Of a stretch of 64,000 bases of DNA, positions 32,800-41,738 are shown in pieces (the stretch's first letter is position 1; the number at the start of each line of letters is the position of its first letter). The stretch is taken from NCBI GenBank assembly GCA_013298695.1, contig JAAFIS010000004.1, positions 62,001 to 126,000 of the forward strand. The letters run 5' to 3'. Origin of the DNA: Betaproteobacteria bacterium (GTDB lineage Bacteria > Pseudomonadota > Gammaproteobacteria > Burkholderiales > Casimicrobiaceae). The position numbers and the translations under genes are program-made. The notes under the pieces were generated by a model. The model saw only the letters and a list, made by a program, of their open reading frames with translations, searched no databases and had not been told where the DNA came from.

Positions 32800-33654
32800 C
32801 TACGCGCCTTCACGTTTCAACTGTTCGTAGTGCGGCGTGAAATCTGGTGCCGTGTCGTCGCGCAGCTGCTGAAACGATTCGAGCACGAAATAGGTCGTTT
32901 GCACATCGTCGATCAAAAACGCGGTGCGCATTGAGGTCATCACGTCAAACGGAACGCGCTTTGGAATCGGTGAATCAAGCGCGTAGATCAACTCTTTAGG
33001 TGATGACAACACGCCTGCGCCGTAGGCTTTTGTTGCACCCTTTTCGCGAATCAAACCAAACTCAATCGTGTACCAATACAGCCGCGCGAGCCAATCGAGT
33101 CCGCCCAATCGCTTTGCCTTCAACGCACCTTCGCCATAAGCCTGCAAATGATCCGCGTAAATCGGCGTAAACAGCATCGGCACATGGCCGAAAAAATCAT
33201 GAAAGATGTCCGGCTCAACGATGTAATCGAATTCGCGCTCCTCACGCAGCCACACCGTCACCGGAAAGCGGCGATTCGCAAGATGCGTAAAAAACACGTC
33301 GTCCGGCAGCAAACCTGGCACTGCCACCAGCGTCCAATTCGTCGCGGCTTTAAGCGCAACATTCACGTCAGCAAAATTAGGTATCCCGCGCCGCATATCA
33401 AGCGCCGTAAGCCCGTTCACCGCATCCAAAAACTCTTTGCAAGCGCGCGAAGGAATCAACGCAAGCTGTCGCTCAACAAGCCGCAGCCAGCGCGCTTGCT
33501 GCTCGCTCGTGTAATCGCTCATTGCCTGCGGCACGGTGTAATCCGCTGCCATGCTCGCGTAATTGCCACGCAAACCGGGATTGCCGTCGCGCGTTTTGAG
33601 GGAAATGTCGAAGCCTGCGGGTAGCGCGGCGTCTGAAAGAGTGGTGGTGTCCAT
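32800..33654 (-). CDS. phhA: Phenylalanine 4-monooxygenase
   Basis: 284 residues, the bacterial monomeric form with catalytic domain only. Iron ligands are the two His in PDIFHDFFGHVPML and the Glu in RLYWYTIEFGLI. It hydroxylates phenylalanine to tyrosine using tetrahydropterin, Fe(II) and oxygen in the cytoplasm. ATG at 33654. No pterin-recycling PhhB gene is adjacent. All catalytic residues are present. Confidence 0.95.
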   Translation of the reverse strand: MDTTTLSDAALPAGFDISLKTRDGNPGLRGNYASMAADYTVPQAMSDYTSEQQARWLRLVERQLALIPSRACKEFLDAVNGLTALDMRRGIPNFADVNVALKAATNWTLVAVPGLLPDDVFFTHLANRRFPVTVWLREEREFDYIVEPDIFHDFFGHVPMLFTPIYADHLQAYGEGALKAKRLGGLDWLARLYWYTIEFGLIREKGATKAYGAGVLSSPKELIYALDSPIPKRVPFDVMTSMRTAFLIDDVQTTYFVLESFQQLRDDTAPDFTPHYEQLKREGA

Positions 33655-33786
33655 GCCGCTATTTTGACGTTTTGTGCAGCAATTTTGTTGCGAGCGCTGG
33701 CTTGGGCTGAAAGGAGTCAGTCGAAACTAATCGCACACACGCTAGAAGCGGACAGTAGCATGCGTTACGCTAACTTTATACCTGAC

Positions 33787-33912
33787 GTTTAACGTTTGAG
33801 CTGAGCGGCCGGAACCGGATTGGTGCTTGGCCCGCGAGACGGATGATGACGCTGGCCGGTTCGCGAGCCAAGCGCCAATCCGGTGGAGGCCCGCTCGAGC
33901 GAAGGATTAGGC
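33787..33912 (-). other. Integron attC recombination site
   Basis: On the minus strand the site opens with GCCTAAT (degenerate RYYYAAC) and closes with a perfect GTTAAAC (GTTRRRY). The ~110 bp between form extended imperfect arms: CCGGATTGGCGCTTGG near 33860-33885 mirrors CCGGATTGGTGCTTGG near 33815-33831, and GAGCGGGCC mirrors GAGCGGCCG nearer the ends. The upstream ORF's TAA lies within the first core, as in gene cassettes. About 126 bp long, typical of the larger chromosomal attC class. Confidence 0.8.
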
Positions 33913-34443
33913 GGCATTCTTTCCGTCGCAATACCAAAAGTTGTACTTGGAGTGGTTGAAGTCTGTCGCAGTGAGGTACTCATTGGCCAGAACGATCGGC
34001 TCGGCGAAGATGTCTTCGCCGTACGATTGCCAGAGCAATTTCCCATCGGGGGTGAAGCGCGAGATTGATAGCTCGCCGTGGGATATGAGTGCGCCTGACA
34101 ATGCATGAAGGTACAGCCCAAAGCAAGTTGCGACATCCACCTGGAGCGACCACAGGAACTGGAACGGAGAGATGCTCATGCATGCGACCGAATCTCCGAC
34201 CGCGACAAAGAGGTGATTGTCGATGAGAAGCGCGGATTGCTCGTGCACTCCGGTGGCCCCACCGGACGCGCCGAGTACGGCCAAAAGCTCACTGGATAGT
34301 AGGACACCGTGAATTGAGCTCGGGCGGTCGGGATGAGCGAGGTTCTTGGCGAACGGGTAGAGCCGAGCGTTGTCGACAGACCCGAAGGTGTACGTAGGCT
34401 CGTCGACGAGGACGATGGCCCGATGGTCCAATGTGAGTTGCAT
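33907..34443 (-). CDS. Integron-cassette hypothetical protein
   Basis: About 178 residues from ATG at 34443 (MQLTLDHRAIVLVDEPTYTF) to a TAA embedded in the attC core. Beta-rich sequence with blocks ALLIDNHLFVAVGDSVACMS, LWSLQVDVATCFGLYLHAL, and GALISHGELSISRF resembles one or two blades of a WD/PQQ-type propeller. From memory, similar proteins are encoded by cassettes of several environmental proteobacteria; none has a known function. No integrase gene is present in the window, so this is a solitary cassette. An in-frame start at 34494 (a non-ATG codon) would add 17 residues. Confidence 0.72.
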   Translation of the reverse strand: MQLTLDHRAIVLVDEPTYTFGSVDNARLYPFAKNLAHPDRPSSIHGVLLSSELLAVLGASGGATGVHEQSALLIDNHLFVAVGDSVACMSISPFQFLWSLQVDVATCFGLYLHALSGALISHGELSISRFTPDGKLLWQSYGEDIFAEPIVLANEYLTATDFNHSKYNFWYCDGKNAA

Positions 34444-34927
34444 GCCGCCAACGTAATGTAAGTTCGTATTGCAACTATATATTTTTATACGCACACATCT
34501 AGGTTTGCGCTAGATCAGTCGCTTTGCTTGTCACAACTCGCTTACGCAATTTAAACTGGTCATAAGGACAGTTTCATTCCAAGTGTGCAGAATTTACAAA
34601 TTTGAATGAAGCCGCGCTCAACCGTCCAGGTTAGCTTTTGCATTCGCCTCTGCATTGCGCGCCATCAACCGAAAGGCTTTATTCGTCCTCGCGAAATTTG
34701 CTTTCAAAATGTGTGCAATATCGCAGCCAAACGATTGACGACCGCTGATTTCCTTGCAAACACTGTCGAGCAACGACGCGTTGCAAAAGGTCGCTTGCGA
34801 CCATTGGCTGCTGTTGAGCGCTCGCTCGCCATAAACTAATGAACAGAGAGCAACCGCGCCAGAGTATGCAACCTCCAAAACTTCGGCTTAACCGTAGCAT
34901 TTACCGCTTTTTTCTGGTTCCGTACGA
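34444..34927. other. Intergenic stretch, no clear gene
   Basis: About 480 bp between the cassette ORF and the DUF2939 gene. It is AT-richer than neighbours near 34455-34610. A minus-strand frame at 34618-34878 (86 residues, TTG start) has protein-like composition but no ribosome site or recognisable family. The outer boundary of the gene cassette should lie near 34450, where GTTGGCG precedes the ATG on the minus strand, but this is only a guess. Confidence 0.35.
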
Positions 34928-35494
34928 ATGAAAAAACTCATTGTCACATCTGTGTTCGTAGTCGTCCTCGCAGCGCTCTTCTACGCAACGCCGTATCTCG
35001 TTTTGTGGCGCATGAAAGCAGCGGCGGACGCTGGCGACTACGATGCTTTGTCGAGCTACGTGGATTACTCAAGCTTGCGAGAGAGCGCGAAGCGAGCCGC
35101 AGCTGAAAGCGGGTTCGCAGGACTCATGTCTGCGCCGAACAGCGGCGGCAAAACCATCAATCGAATCGCGGGTCTGCTTGGCGCGCCCGTGATGGAGGCA
35201 GCCATTGATGCAGCGATCTCTCCGCAAGGCTTAGCGCTGTTGATGCAAGGAAAATCTTGGAGCGCGATGCGGGCTCGCGACCCTGCTCAGGCGCCGGGAT
35301 CAACTGACGAGCCGAGGAAAACCAGCGCACTTTTCTCGGCCCGGTACGATTCGTTCAATGAATTTTCGGTGGCGATCAAGAAGACGGGTTCTGACGAGGC
35401 ATCGGCGCGCGTCGGCCTCACGCGTGATTGGCTCATTTTTTGGAAACTGACCTCAATTCGCTTTTCCGGTTTGAATGTGCCGCCGATTAAGTAA
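34928..35494 (+). CDS. DUF2939 family protein
   Basis: 188 residues. An N-terminal hydrophobic segment (LIVTSVFVVVLAALFYATPYLVLW) anchors or exports the protein. The rest shows the DUF2939 pattern of AAADAGDYDALSSYVDYSSLRES and a conserved C-terminal beta region (GLTRDWLIFWKLTSIRF). Function unknown, probably periplasmic. ATG at 34928. It precedes the DUF3291 gene by 20 bp and may share its transcript. Confidence 0.75.
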   Translation: MKKLIVTSVFVVVLAALFYATPYLVLWRMKAAADAGDYDALSSYVDYSSLRESAKRAAAESGFAGLMSAPNSGGKTINRIAGLLGAPVMEAAIDAAISPQGLALLMQGKSWSAMRARDPAQAPGSTDEPRKTSALFSARYDSFNEFSVAIKKTGSDEASARVGLTRDWLIFWKLTSIRFSGLNVPPIK

Positions 35495-35514
35495 CTTCAT
35501 TTGCAGGAGCCCCT

Positions 35515-36009
35515 ATGTCGCAATACGAACTCGCACAACTCAACATCGCCACGCTCAAGATGCCGCTTGAGGCACCGGGGATGGCTGATTTCGTGAACAA
35601 CCTGGATCGCATCAACGCACTCGCCGAAGCCTCTGAAGGTTTTGTGTGGCGACTCATGGGCGAGGGCAACGACGCCACGTCGCTGCGCCCGTTTGGCGAT
35701 GATGTGATCGTCAATATGTCGGTGTGGAAAGACGTTGCCGCGCTCAACACATTCGTTTTCAAATCGGGGCATGTTGAGATCATGCGTCGGCGCAAAGAAT
35801 GGTTCGAGCGCATGGCGGACGCGTACATGGTGCTCTGGTGGATTCCGCAAGGACATCGCCCGAACGTCGAAGAAGCCAAAGCAAAGCTTGATCACATTCG
35901 CGCGTTTGGCGCTACGCCAGAGGGGTTTAATTTTCGCAACGCGTTCGCTGCGCCCGATTCGAAATCGGCGGGCACGCCGATTGGATTTGGCGACGTGTGT
36001 CCTGTGTAG
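35515..36009 (+). CDS. DUF3291 family protein (dimeric alpha-beta-barrel type)
   Basis: 164 residues. AQLNIATLKMPLEAPGMADF and the aromatic motif MVLWWIPQGHRPNVEEAKAK are characteristic of DUF3291, a family related to heme-degrading and monooxygenase-like dimeric ferredoxin-fold proteins. No catalytic role is established. AGGAG 6 nt before ATG at 35515 is a strong ribosome site. Convergent with the YeeE/YedE gene. Confidence 0.78.
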   Translation: MSQYELAQLNIATLKMPLEAPGMADFVNNLDRINALAEASEGFVWRLMGEGNDATSLRPFGDDVIVNMSVWKDVAALNTFVFKSGHVEIMRRRKEWFERMADAYMVLWWIPQGHRPNVEEAKAKLDHIRAFGATPEGFNFRNAFAAPDSKSAGTPIGFGDVCPV

Positions 36010-36015
36010 CGCTCG

Positions 36016-37116
36016 CTACGCCATTTTTTCCAACCGCCACATCTGATATTTAAGCGCCGCGCGACAGCCGATCACAATGGCTGCGATGGTGACGAATGAT
36101 CCGAGCGCGAGCGTGCTCATGCCGCTCAAGCCTTGGCCGACGGTGCAGCCGAGTGCGAGCACGCCGCCGAAGCCCATCAGCGCTGCGCCAACCAGGTGAT
36201 TGCTCAAATCCTCGGTGTTGGCGAAGCCTTCCCAACGAAATGTTTTTGTCGCCAGCGCCATCGCACCTGCACCCACGATCACGCCGATCACGCTTGCGAT
36301 GCCGAACGTTACGAATTTGCTTTTGTCACTCCAGAATCCAAGCAGCTCCAGCAAGTATGCGGGTGGCGCAGTAAAGGTGAGTGATTCCGGGCGACCGGAG
36401 TTGGTAGCGACCCACGCCGCTTCGAGCGACTCGGGATGCTCTGCGATGAAGCCGACTTTGCCTGTCGCGTACCAACCCGCAATCACGGTCAAACCCACGA
36501 TCACGCCGCCCAGCCAATTCCATTTGTCTGCGCGAAATTCTTTGCCGATGAACGCGAAGACGACGAACGCCGCGCCCACTGCCATTGCAACATAACTCGC
36601 CGTTGCGCCGCTCAATCCAATCAGCGACGGAATGTCTTGCGCGCTTGCAAACGTGATTGCGACTTGATCAAAAGTGTTCACGCGCAAGACGCCCAGAATT
36701 CCGCGCAAAGTGAACCACGCAAAAAGCGCCATCACGAGCAAGGTGACGAGCCCGCGCAAGCTGCCCGCACCGACACGTATCAAAGTTTTACTGCCGCAAC
36801 CAGAGGCGAGCGTCATGCCAAATCCGAACGCGAGACCGCCGACGATGTGTGAAAGCCAAATGAATTTCGGCGCGACGTAAAACGATTTCGCAATGTCAAC
36901 GATGCCGGTCATCTTGAGCAGAGCAACGCCGATGATCGCAACGCCGACTGAGGCGATCGCCATCCGCGCGCGCGTCCAATCGCCGTAGTTGGCGATATCC
37001 GAAATCGCACCCATCGTGCAGTAGTTGCTTCGTTGCGCCACCGCACCGAACACAAACGACAGCGCGAACGCCCACCACGCGGCGGCAGTTTGGAGGGACA
37101 CGATTTCAGCGGGCAT
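36016..37116 (-). CDS. YeeE/YedE-family sulfur-compound transporter
   Basis: 366 residues with about nine to ten membrane segments and an internal two-fold repeat. Conserved cysteines lie in SNYCTMGA, LASGCGSKTLIR and LGCTVGQGLSG, the arrangement seen in the thiosulfate channel TsuA. Such cysteines relay thiosulfate through the inner membrane; other family members carry selenium or other sulfur species. No TusA/YeeD-type partner gene is adjacent. ATG at 37116. Confidence 0.82.
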   Translation of the reverse strand: MPAEIVSLQTAAAWWAFALSFVFGAVAQRSNYCTMGAISDIANYGDWTRARMAIASVGVAIIGVALLKMTGIVDIAKSFYVAPKFIWLSHIVGGLAFGFGMTLASGCGSKTLIRVGAGSLRGLVTLLVMALFAWFTLRGILGVLRVNTFDQVAITFASAQDIPSLIGLSGATASYVAMAVGAAFVVFAFIGKEFRADKWNWLGGVIVGLTVIAGWYATGKVGFIAEHPESLEAAWVATNSGRPESLTFTAPPAYLLELLGFWSDKSKFVTFGIASVIGVIVGAGAMALATKTFRWEGFANTEDLSNHLVGAALMGFGGVLALGCTVGQGLSGMSTLALGSFVTIAAIVIGCRAALKYQMWRLEKMA

Positions 37117-37226
37117 AGCGGTGAGCGATTGAAAAACAGCCCGACATTATCTGCGGGAATCTCGCGAGACAAGACTTTAGTCAGGGAATTAACATATGCA
37201 ACAACCGATATGTGCGAGCCGTCATC

Positions 37227-37607
37227 ATGAATCTCAACACCGTTGAAATCAAAGCCTTCGTGCCAACAAAGGATTACGCACGATCAAAAACTTTTTACGA
37301 AGCGATTGGTTTCACCTGCGCGTTTGCTGACGAGGAAATCGCGTATTTTCACTGTGGCAATTGCAGTTTTCTGCTGCAAAACTTTTACGTGGTTGAACAT
37401 ACAGGCAACTTCATGATGCACTTGGTCGTCGAAAACGTGGACGATTGGCACGCGCAATTGACGAAGGAGAACATTGCCGAGCGCTTTGGCGTAACGATTG
37501 GTGAGCCCGTGGATCAACCGTGGGCGATGCGTGATTTCGAACTCTTTGATCCCAGCGGCGTACTCTGGCGGATCGCGCAAAACACGCAAAAAAAGGTGGA
37601 AAAGTAA
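37227..37607 (+). CDS. Glyoxalase/VOC-fold protein
   Basis: 126 residues from ATG at 37227; an in-frame GTG at 37212 would add five. A single VOC module pair: YARSKTFYEAIGFTCAF at the start and DFELFDPSGVLWRIAQ at the end. A typical small, uncharacterised family member that could bind a metal (Glu of VEIKAF and Cys/His residues of FHCGNC) or act in resistance. Related to bleomycin-resistance proteins by fold only. Confidence 0.8.
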   Translation: MNLNTVEIKAFVPTKDYARSKTFYEAIGFTCAFADEEIAYFHCGNCSFLLQNFYVVEHTGNFMMHLVVENVDDWHAQLTKENIAERFGVTIGEPVDQPWAMRDFELFDPSGVLWRIAQNTQKKVEK

Positions 37608-37627
37608 TACTAACAATAGTTGTATTC

Positions 37628-37711
37628 GCCCAATAATACCGGGCGACCAGACCATTCACTGAAGTAATCACTATTGCCTAATTAGCGGATCACAGCCCAT
37701 ATAAAACAGGC
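37628..37711. repeat. Paired-palindrome element, copy 7
   Basis: Left unit GCCCAATAATACCGGGC (37628-37644) and right unit GCCCATATAAAACAGGC (37695-37711), starts 67 bp apart. Interior centre TAATCACTAT. It fills the space between the convergent VOC and mutY genes. Confidence 0.82.
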
Positions 37712-37738
37712 GATAGAGATCAAAGCTTTATTTATCTT

Positions 37739-38797
37739 TTAACGCGCGATATAGGGCAGCAGCAGCGTTTTGATCGGCTTCGGCAGCGCTGCGTCTGCAA
37801 GATCGGTGAACGAAAACCACATCAAACCGGGCTCGCTCGCTTGCGACGTGAGTTGGCTCACTTCAACGAGCAGCGGGTTCAAGGTGAGCTTGAAATGTGT
37901 GAAGCTGTGATCGAGTGGGTTCATCTTTTCGCGTCGTGTCACGCGCTTGATCGCAAACCGCGCGTTAAGCATTAAATCGTCCACTGCTGCGCTCGAATCG
38001 TTCGATAGTTCCGGCAAACACCAGAGCCCGCCCCAAATTCCGCTCGGCGGGCGTTTGACGAGCAGTACGCTATCCGCATGTACTGCAAGCAAATAACGCT
38101 GCGTTCGATGCGGCAGCGGTTTGCTCGGTTTCGCCGCAGGAATTTCTTCGATGCGACCTTCGATGCGCGCAGCGCAATCGATATTTACCGGGCAAAGCAT
38201 GCAACTTGGCGAGCGCTTCGAACAAATCGTTGCGCCCAAATCCATCAGCCCTTGCGTATAGGCGACCATGTCGCTGGGTTGCGCAGGCAATCGTGATTCC
38301 GCTTCAAGCCACAACTTTTTTTCCACAGCGCTCGTGCCTGGGAATCCTTCAACGCCCGCGTGTCGCGCGAGCACGCGTTTCACATTGCCATCCAGAATTG
38401 GCGCGATGTTGTCGAAGGCAAACGCCGCGATGGCGGCCGCGGTGCTGCGACCGATACCCGGTAGCGCGGCGAGCGCATCAACGTCGTTCGGAAACGCGCC
38501 ATCGTATTGTTCAACGACGATCTTCGCGGCTTTGTGCAAGTTGCGCGCGCGAGTGTAGTAACCCAAGCCCGCCCACAGCGCCATCACCACATCGTCGCTC
38601 GCGGCGGCAAGATCGCGCACTGTCGGACACTTGTTCAGAAAACGCTCGTAGTAGCCGAGCACCGTTGCAACTTGAGTTTGCTGCAACATTATTTCCGACA
38701 GCCAAATGCGATACGGATCGCGCGTGTTCTGCCACGGCAAATCGTGGCGTCCGTGTTCGTGTTGCCAGTCGACAAGACGGGTTGCGAAATCAGTCGC
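37739..38797 (-). CDS. mutY: A/G-specific adenine glycosylase
   Basis: About 352 residues. The helix-hairpin-helix and catalytic loop are ALPGIGRSTAAAIAAFAFD with the LDGNVKRVL helix, and the catalytic Glu lies in WLSEIMLQQTQV. The [4Fe-4S] cluster has cysteines in CSKRSPSCMLCPVNIDC. A Nudix-like C-terminal domain recognises 8-oxoguanine (RPPSGIWGGLWCLPE). It removes adenine mispaired with 8-oxoG, complementing the Fpg/Nei pathway. I prefer GTG at 38797, since the preceding frame up to GTG 38860 is partly made of a REP sequence. Confidence 0.9.
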   Translation of the reverse strand, partial: ATDFATRLVDWQHEHGRHDLPWQNTRDPYRIWLSEIMLQQTQVATVLGYYERFLNKCPTVRDLAAASDDVVMALWAGLGYYTRARNLHKAAKIVVEQYDGAFPNDVDALAALPGIGRSTAAAIAAFAFDNIAPILDGNVKRVLARHAGVEGFPGTSAVEKKLWLEAESRLPAQPSDMVAYTQGLMDLGATICSKRSPSCMLCPVNIDCAARIEGRIEEIPAAKPSKPLPHRTQRYLLAVHADSVLLVKRPPSGIWGGLWCLPELSNDSSAAVDDLMLNARFAIKRVTRREKMNPLDHSFTHFKLTLNPLLVEVSQLTSQASEPGLMWFSFTDLADAALPKPIKTLLLPYIAR

Positions 38798-38812
38798 CAC
38801 AGTCGTCAACTT

Positions 38813-38835
38813 TGTAGGAGCGGCTTGCCGCGACA
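38813..38835 (+). repeat. GTAG-type REP sequence at the mutY 5' end
   Basis: GTAGGAGCGGC-TT-GCCGCGACAG is a stem-loop with the GTAG foot typical of REP elements associated with RAYT transposases in gammaproteobacteria and betaproteobacteria. It lies immediately upstream of the probable mutY start, overlapping the longest possible mutY frame. No RAYT gene is in the window. Confidence 0.65.
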
Positions 38836-38907
38836 GGGTTGATTTCAAACTAAGTGTCACTCGACATCACATGGGTCGCGACAATTCGCTCTAGCAAACC
38901 GCTGTGA

Positions 38908-39795
38908 CTAGCGAATGCCTAACCGCTGCCTAGCCTTTGCGGCAGCCTCCGAGGTCGGGTACTTGGTAGTTACTTCTTGCAAGCTCGCGCGCGCACCCTG
39001 CAAATCGCCCAGCTCAGACTGTGACGACGCAATATTTAGCAGCGCGTCGGGCGCTTTGTTGCTGTCGGGATATTGCGCGATCAACTGCCGTTGCGCAGCG
39101 ATTGCACCGCGAAAATCGCGAGTTGCGTAAAGCGAATTGCCAATCCAATACTGCGCGGAGGACGCCAGCGGATTTCTGGGGAAGTTGCGAATGAAAATCT
39201 GAAATGAAGTCACCGCTTCGCCAAATCGGCCGCCACGAAAGTGATCGAGCCCTTGATCATAGGCGCGTTGCTCCTGCGCTGGATCAGTGACTTGGGCCGC
39301 TTGAAGCGGAGCCACGGGTTGACCGGAAATCGCGGGTGGCGCGCTTCGCGAAGGGTCGGTGGACAGCGGCGGTGTTGGCCCGATAGGTGCGACGACTGGT
39401 GCCGTGTTTTGACGCAGCGCCTCGGCTTGAGCCGCTTCAATTTTTCGCATCCGACCATCAAGATCGACGTACAAATCACGTTGGCGTTTTTGAGAGTTTT
39501 CCACTTCGTTTTGAAGCAGTTCGATCTGGCCACGCAAACGCGCGAGCTCTCCGCGAAGTGTTTCGACCTGATTAAACAAATCGATAATACTGCGATTGCG
39601 CGCCTGCGATTCCAACTCGGCAACGCGTTGGTCTATGACTCTTTGCTGCTCTGTGATTTGGGTGCGCAGCTGAACAATCTGTTTGCGCGCTTCTTCGTCG
39701 TCAAACAATCCCGCGTGTGCGACCGTGAACAGTGTGCTGCTGACGCAACCCAGAGCGATTGCGACAACGGATCGCGCCAAGCTTTTACTCACCAC
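38908..39795 (-). CDS. cpoB: Tol-Pal associated periplasmic protein CpoB/YbgF
   Basis: 295 residues. Signal peptide ends near AHAGLFDD. A coiled-coil trimerisation segment (residues ~35-105: QLRTQITEQQRVIDQRVAEL) and a proline-rich linker follow. C-terminal TPR repeats are YDQGLDHFRGGRFGEAVTSF and YWIGNSLYATRDFRGAIAA. CpoB coordinates peptidoglycan synthesis with outer-membrane constriction during division. GTG start at 39795, GGGAGAG upstream. Last gene of the tolB-pal-cpoB run. Confidence 0.92.
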   Translation of the reverse strand: MVSKSLARSVVAIALGCVSSTLFTVAHAGLFDDEEARKQIVQLRTQITEQQRVIDQRVAELESQARNRSIIDLFNQVETLRGELARLRGQIELLQNEVENSQKRQRDLYVDLDGRMRKIEAAQAEALRQNTAPVVAPIGPTPPLSTDPSRSAPPAISGQPVAPLQAAQVTDPAQEQRAYDQGLDHFRGGRFGEAVTSFQIFIRNFPRNPLASSAQYWIGNSLYATRDFRGAIAAQRQLIAQYPDSNKAPDALLNIASSQSELGDLQGARASLQEVTTKYPTSEAAAKARQRLGIR

Positions 39796-39798
39796 GAA

Positions 39799-40398
39799 TT
39801 ACTCTCCCACGTAGCGAATATCTGCGCGACGATTCTCTGCGAACGCTTGCTCAGTTTGCGTGGCGTTGCGCGGTTTTTCTTCGCCAAAACTCACGCTCTC
39901 AATTTGCGAATCGTTAACCCCGAGCAATGCCATCACGCGCTTAACCGCCTCGGAGCGCTTCTGCCCAAGCGCTAAGTTGTACTCACGGCTGCCGCGTTCG
40001 TCAGTGTTGCCTTCGATCACGATGCGCGCCTTCGGTGTGCGCTTCAAGTACGCGGCGTGCGCTTCAACGAGGCCCTTGTACTCATCTTTAACCGAGAAGC
40101 TGTCGTAATCAAAAAACACGCTGCGCCGCGACAGCGGACTGGCCGGGTCGCGCAGGGCAGGATCAAGGCCGTCGGGATTTGTGTTTTGGCCCACCGTACC
40201 CGCACTCGTGACAGCGCCCGGGGATGTTGAGGTTCCCGTGCCCAAGCCTTGCGTTGACGGAGAAGTCGTTGAAGTTGCGGCGCGATCTTCAACTTTTGCG
40301 GCTTGTTCGGGTGTTGACGAACAAGCCGTGAGCGCGATCGCCGCACTCAACATGAGCGCATGAATCCACACAGGGCGTGACGGCGTTTTGGATTGCAT
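39799..40398 (-). CDS. pal: Peptidoglycan-associated lipoprotein Pal
   Basis: 199 residues. Lipobox LTAC with Cys near residue 26 (ALTACSSTPEQ), a Ser/Thr/Gly-rich linker, then an OmpA-like domain (SVFFDYDSFSVKDEY; GNTDERGSREYNLALGQKRS) that binds diaminopimelate of peptidoglycan. Anchored in the outer membrane and linked to the Tol complex. ATG at 40398 with AAGGAG 7 nt upstream fixes the start. tolQRA are not in this window. Confidence 0.95.
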   Translation of the reverse strand: MQSKTPSRPVWIHALMLSAAIALTACSSTPEQAAKVEDRAATSTTSPSTQGLGTGTSTSPGAVTSAGTVGQNTNPDGLDPALRDPASPLSRRSVFFDYDSFSVKDEYKGLVEAHAAYLKRTPKARIVIEGNTDERGSREYNLALGQKRSEAVKRVMALLGVNDSQIESVSFGEEKPRNATQTEQAFAENRRADIRYVGE

Positions 40399-40430
40399 TA
40401 CTGTCTCCTTCATTAAATTTTCGTGTTCAA

Positions 40431-41738
40431 TTAACGAACAAAAGGTCCCCAAGCGGGCTCTCTTACATCAGCGCCCGAAGACGCCAGTCGTTGTTTCACG
40501 CGGCCATCGGCCGACACTGCGGCGAGCACGCCGCGTCCGTTATACACCGAAGCGTAAACAATGAGCTTGCCGTTCGGTGCGAAGCTGGGTGATTCATCAA
40601 CCGGGCCTTGGGTGAGTGTTTGCACCTGGCGTGATGCGAAATCTTGGATTGCGAGCGCGTAGCGGCTGCCTTCTCGTTTCACAAACACCATCGATTTACC
40701 GTCAGCAGCAACCTTCGGATTCGCATTTTCGCTGCCTTCAAAGGTGACCCGCTCGGCATTACCGCCGCTCGGATCGATGCGATAAATTTGCGGTGAACCG
40801 CCGCGATCACTCATGAAATAAATTTTGCCGTCTACCGCCCAGTGCGGCGCGGTGTCGATCACGCTGGAGTTGGTGGTCAAGCGTCGTGCATTGCTGCCGT
40901 CTGCGCCCGCAATAAAGAGCTGCGTGCCGCCCGCTTGTGATGACGCGAACGCGATGCTGCGGCCGTCGGGCGACCACGCAGGAGCTGATTGATTGCCGCG
41001 CGCAACAATCAGCGCTTGTCGCGAGCCGGTTGAAACGTTTTGCACGAAGATACTGGGCTTGCGATTTTCGAACGACACGTAGGCGAGTCGAGTACCGTCG
41101 GGCGACCATGCGGGCGAAATAATCGGCTCCGCCGACGCCACAATTGAAATGGCATTCATGCCGTCGCTATCGGCAACGATCAGCTGATAGCGAGAACCGC
41201 TTTTTGAAACGTACGCAAGCCGCGTGCTGAATACGCCTTTGTCGCCCGTGAGTTTTTCATAGACAACGTCAGCAATGCGATGCGCAGTGGCGCGCATGTC
41301 AGCCGCCGATACGTTGTAGACCAGCCCTGCAACTTGAGCACGTTTCGGCACATCAATCAGTCGAAACGTCACCTGAAATTGACCGTTCGCCGAGGGCGTT
41401 ACGGAGCCCACAACCGCAGCGTCGGCAGCGCGCGCTGCGTATTGGGCGAGCGCGTCGGCGTTGAGTTCAGAGGTTAGCGGTAGTCCGGAATTTGCGATGT
41501 TTTTGATCACGCCGCTGCGAGCCAGATCTGCCTGAATCACCGTAGTGAGCAGCTCCGAATGCTTGGCGTCACCCACAAACTCAGACGTCACCACCGGAAT
41601 CTGTTGTGAGCCCACGCCTACGATGTCGATCGTGAGCTGTGCTCGTGCGCCCAACGAAGCCACCAGACCACCAAGCATCGCGCCCATGATCCACAGCAGT
41701 CGCAAGGCGGCGAGACAACGTTCGGTCAATGCATTCAT
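40431..41738 (-). CDS. tolB: Tol-Pal system protein TolB
   Basis: 435 residues. Signal peptide ends at LGARAQ. An N-terminal alpha/beta domain precedes a six-bladed beta-propeller with repeated IISPAWSPDGTRLAYVSFE and SAPAWSPDGRSIAFASSQ motifs. TolB binds Pal and colicin-like ligands in the periplasm. ATG at 41738 overlaps the rlpA stop by 4 bp. Full length, no defects. Confidence 0.95.
   Translation of the reverse strand: MNALTERCLAALRLLWIMGAMLGGLVASLGARAQLTIDIVGVGSQQIPVVTSEFVGDAKHSELLTTVIQADLARSGVIKNIANSGLPLTSELNADALAQYAARAADAAVVGSVTPSANGQFQVTFRLIDVPKRAQVAGLVYNVSAADMRATAHRIADVVYEKLTGDKGVFSTRLAYVSKSGSRYQLIVADSDGMNAISIVASAEPIISPAWSPDGTRLAYVSFENRKPSIFVQNVSTGSRQALIVARGNQSAPAWSPDGRSIAFASSQAGGTQLFIAGADGSNARRLTTNSSVIDTAPHWAVDGKIYFMSDRGGSPQIYRIDPSGGNAERVTFEGSENANPKVAADGKSMVFVKREGSRYALAIQDFASRQVQTLTQGPVDESPSFAPNGKLIVYASVYNGRGVLAAVSADGRVKQRLASSGADVREPAWGPFVR

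Noticed and set aside
33789-34136. Minus-strand frame reading through the attC (NPSLERASTGLALG)
   Set aside because: This is the translation of the attC site itself in another frame, a peptide often mis-annotated next to cassettes.
34545-34561. CGCAATTTAAACTGGTC as a tenth paired-palindrome copy
   Set aside because: The arms are poorly symmetric and there is no second unit 67 bp away.
34618-34878. 86-residue minus-strand frame
   Set aside because: TTG start, no ribosome site, no recognisable family; kept only as a remark in the intergenic entry.
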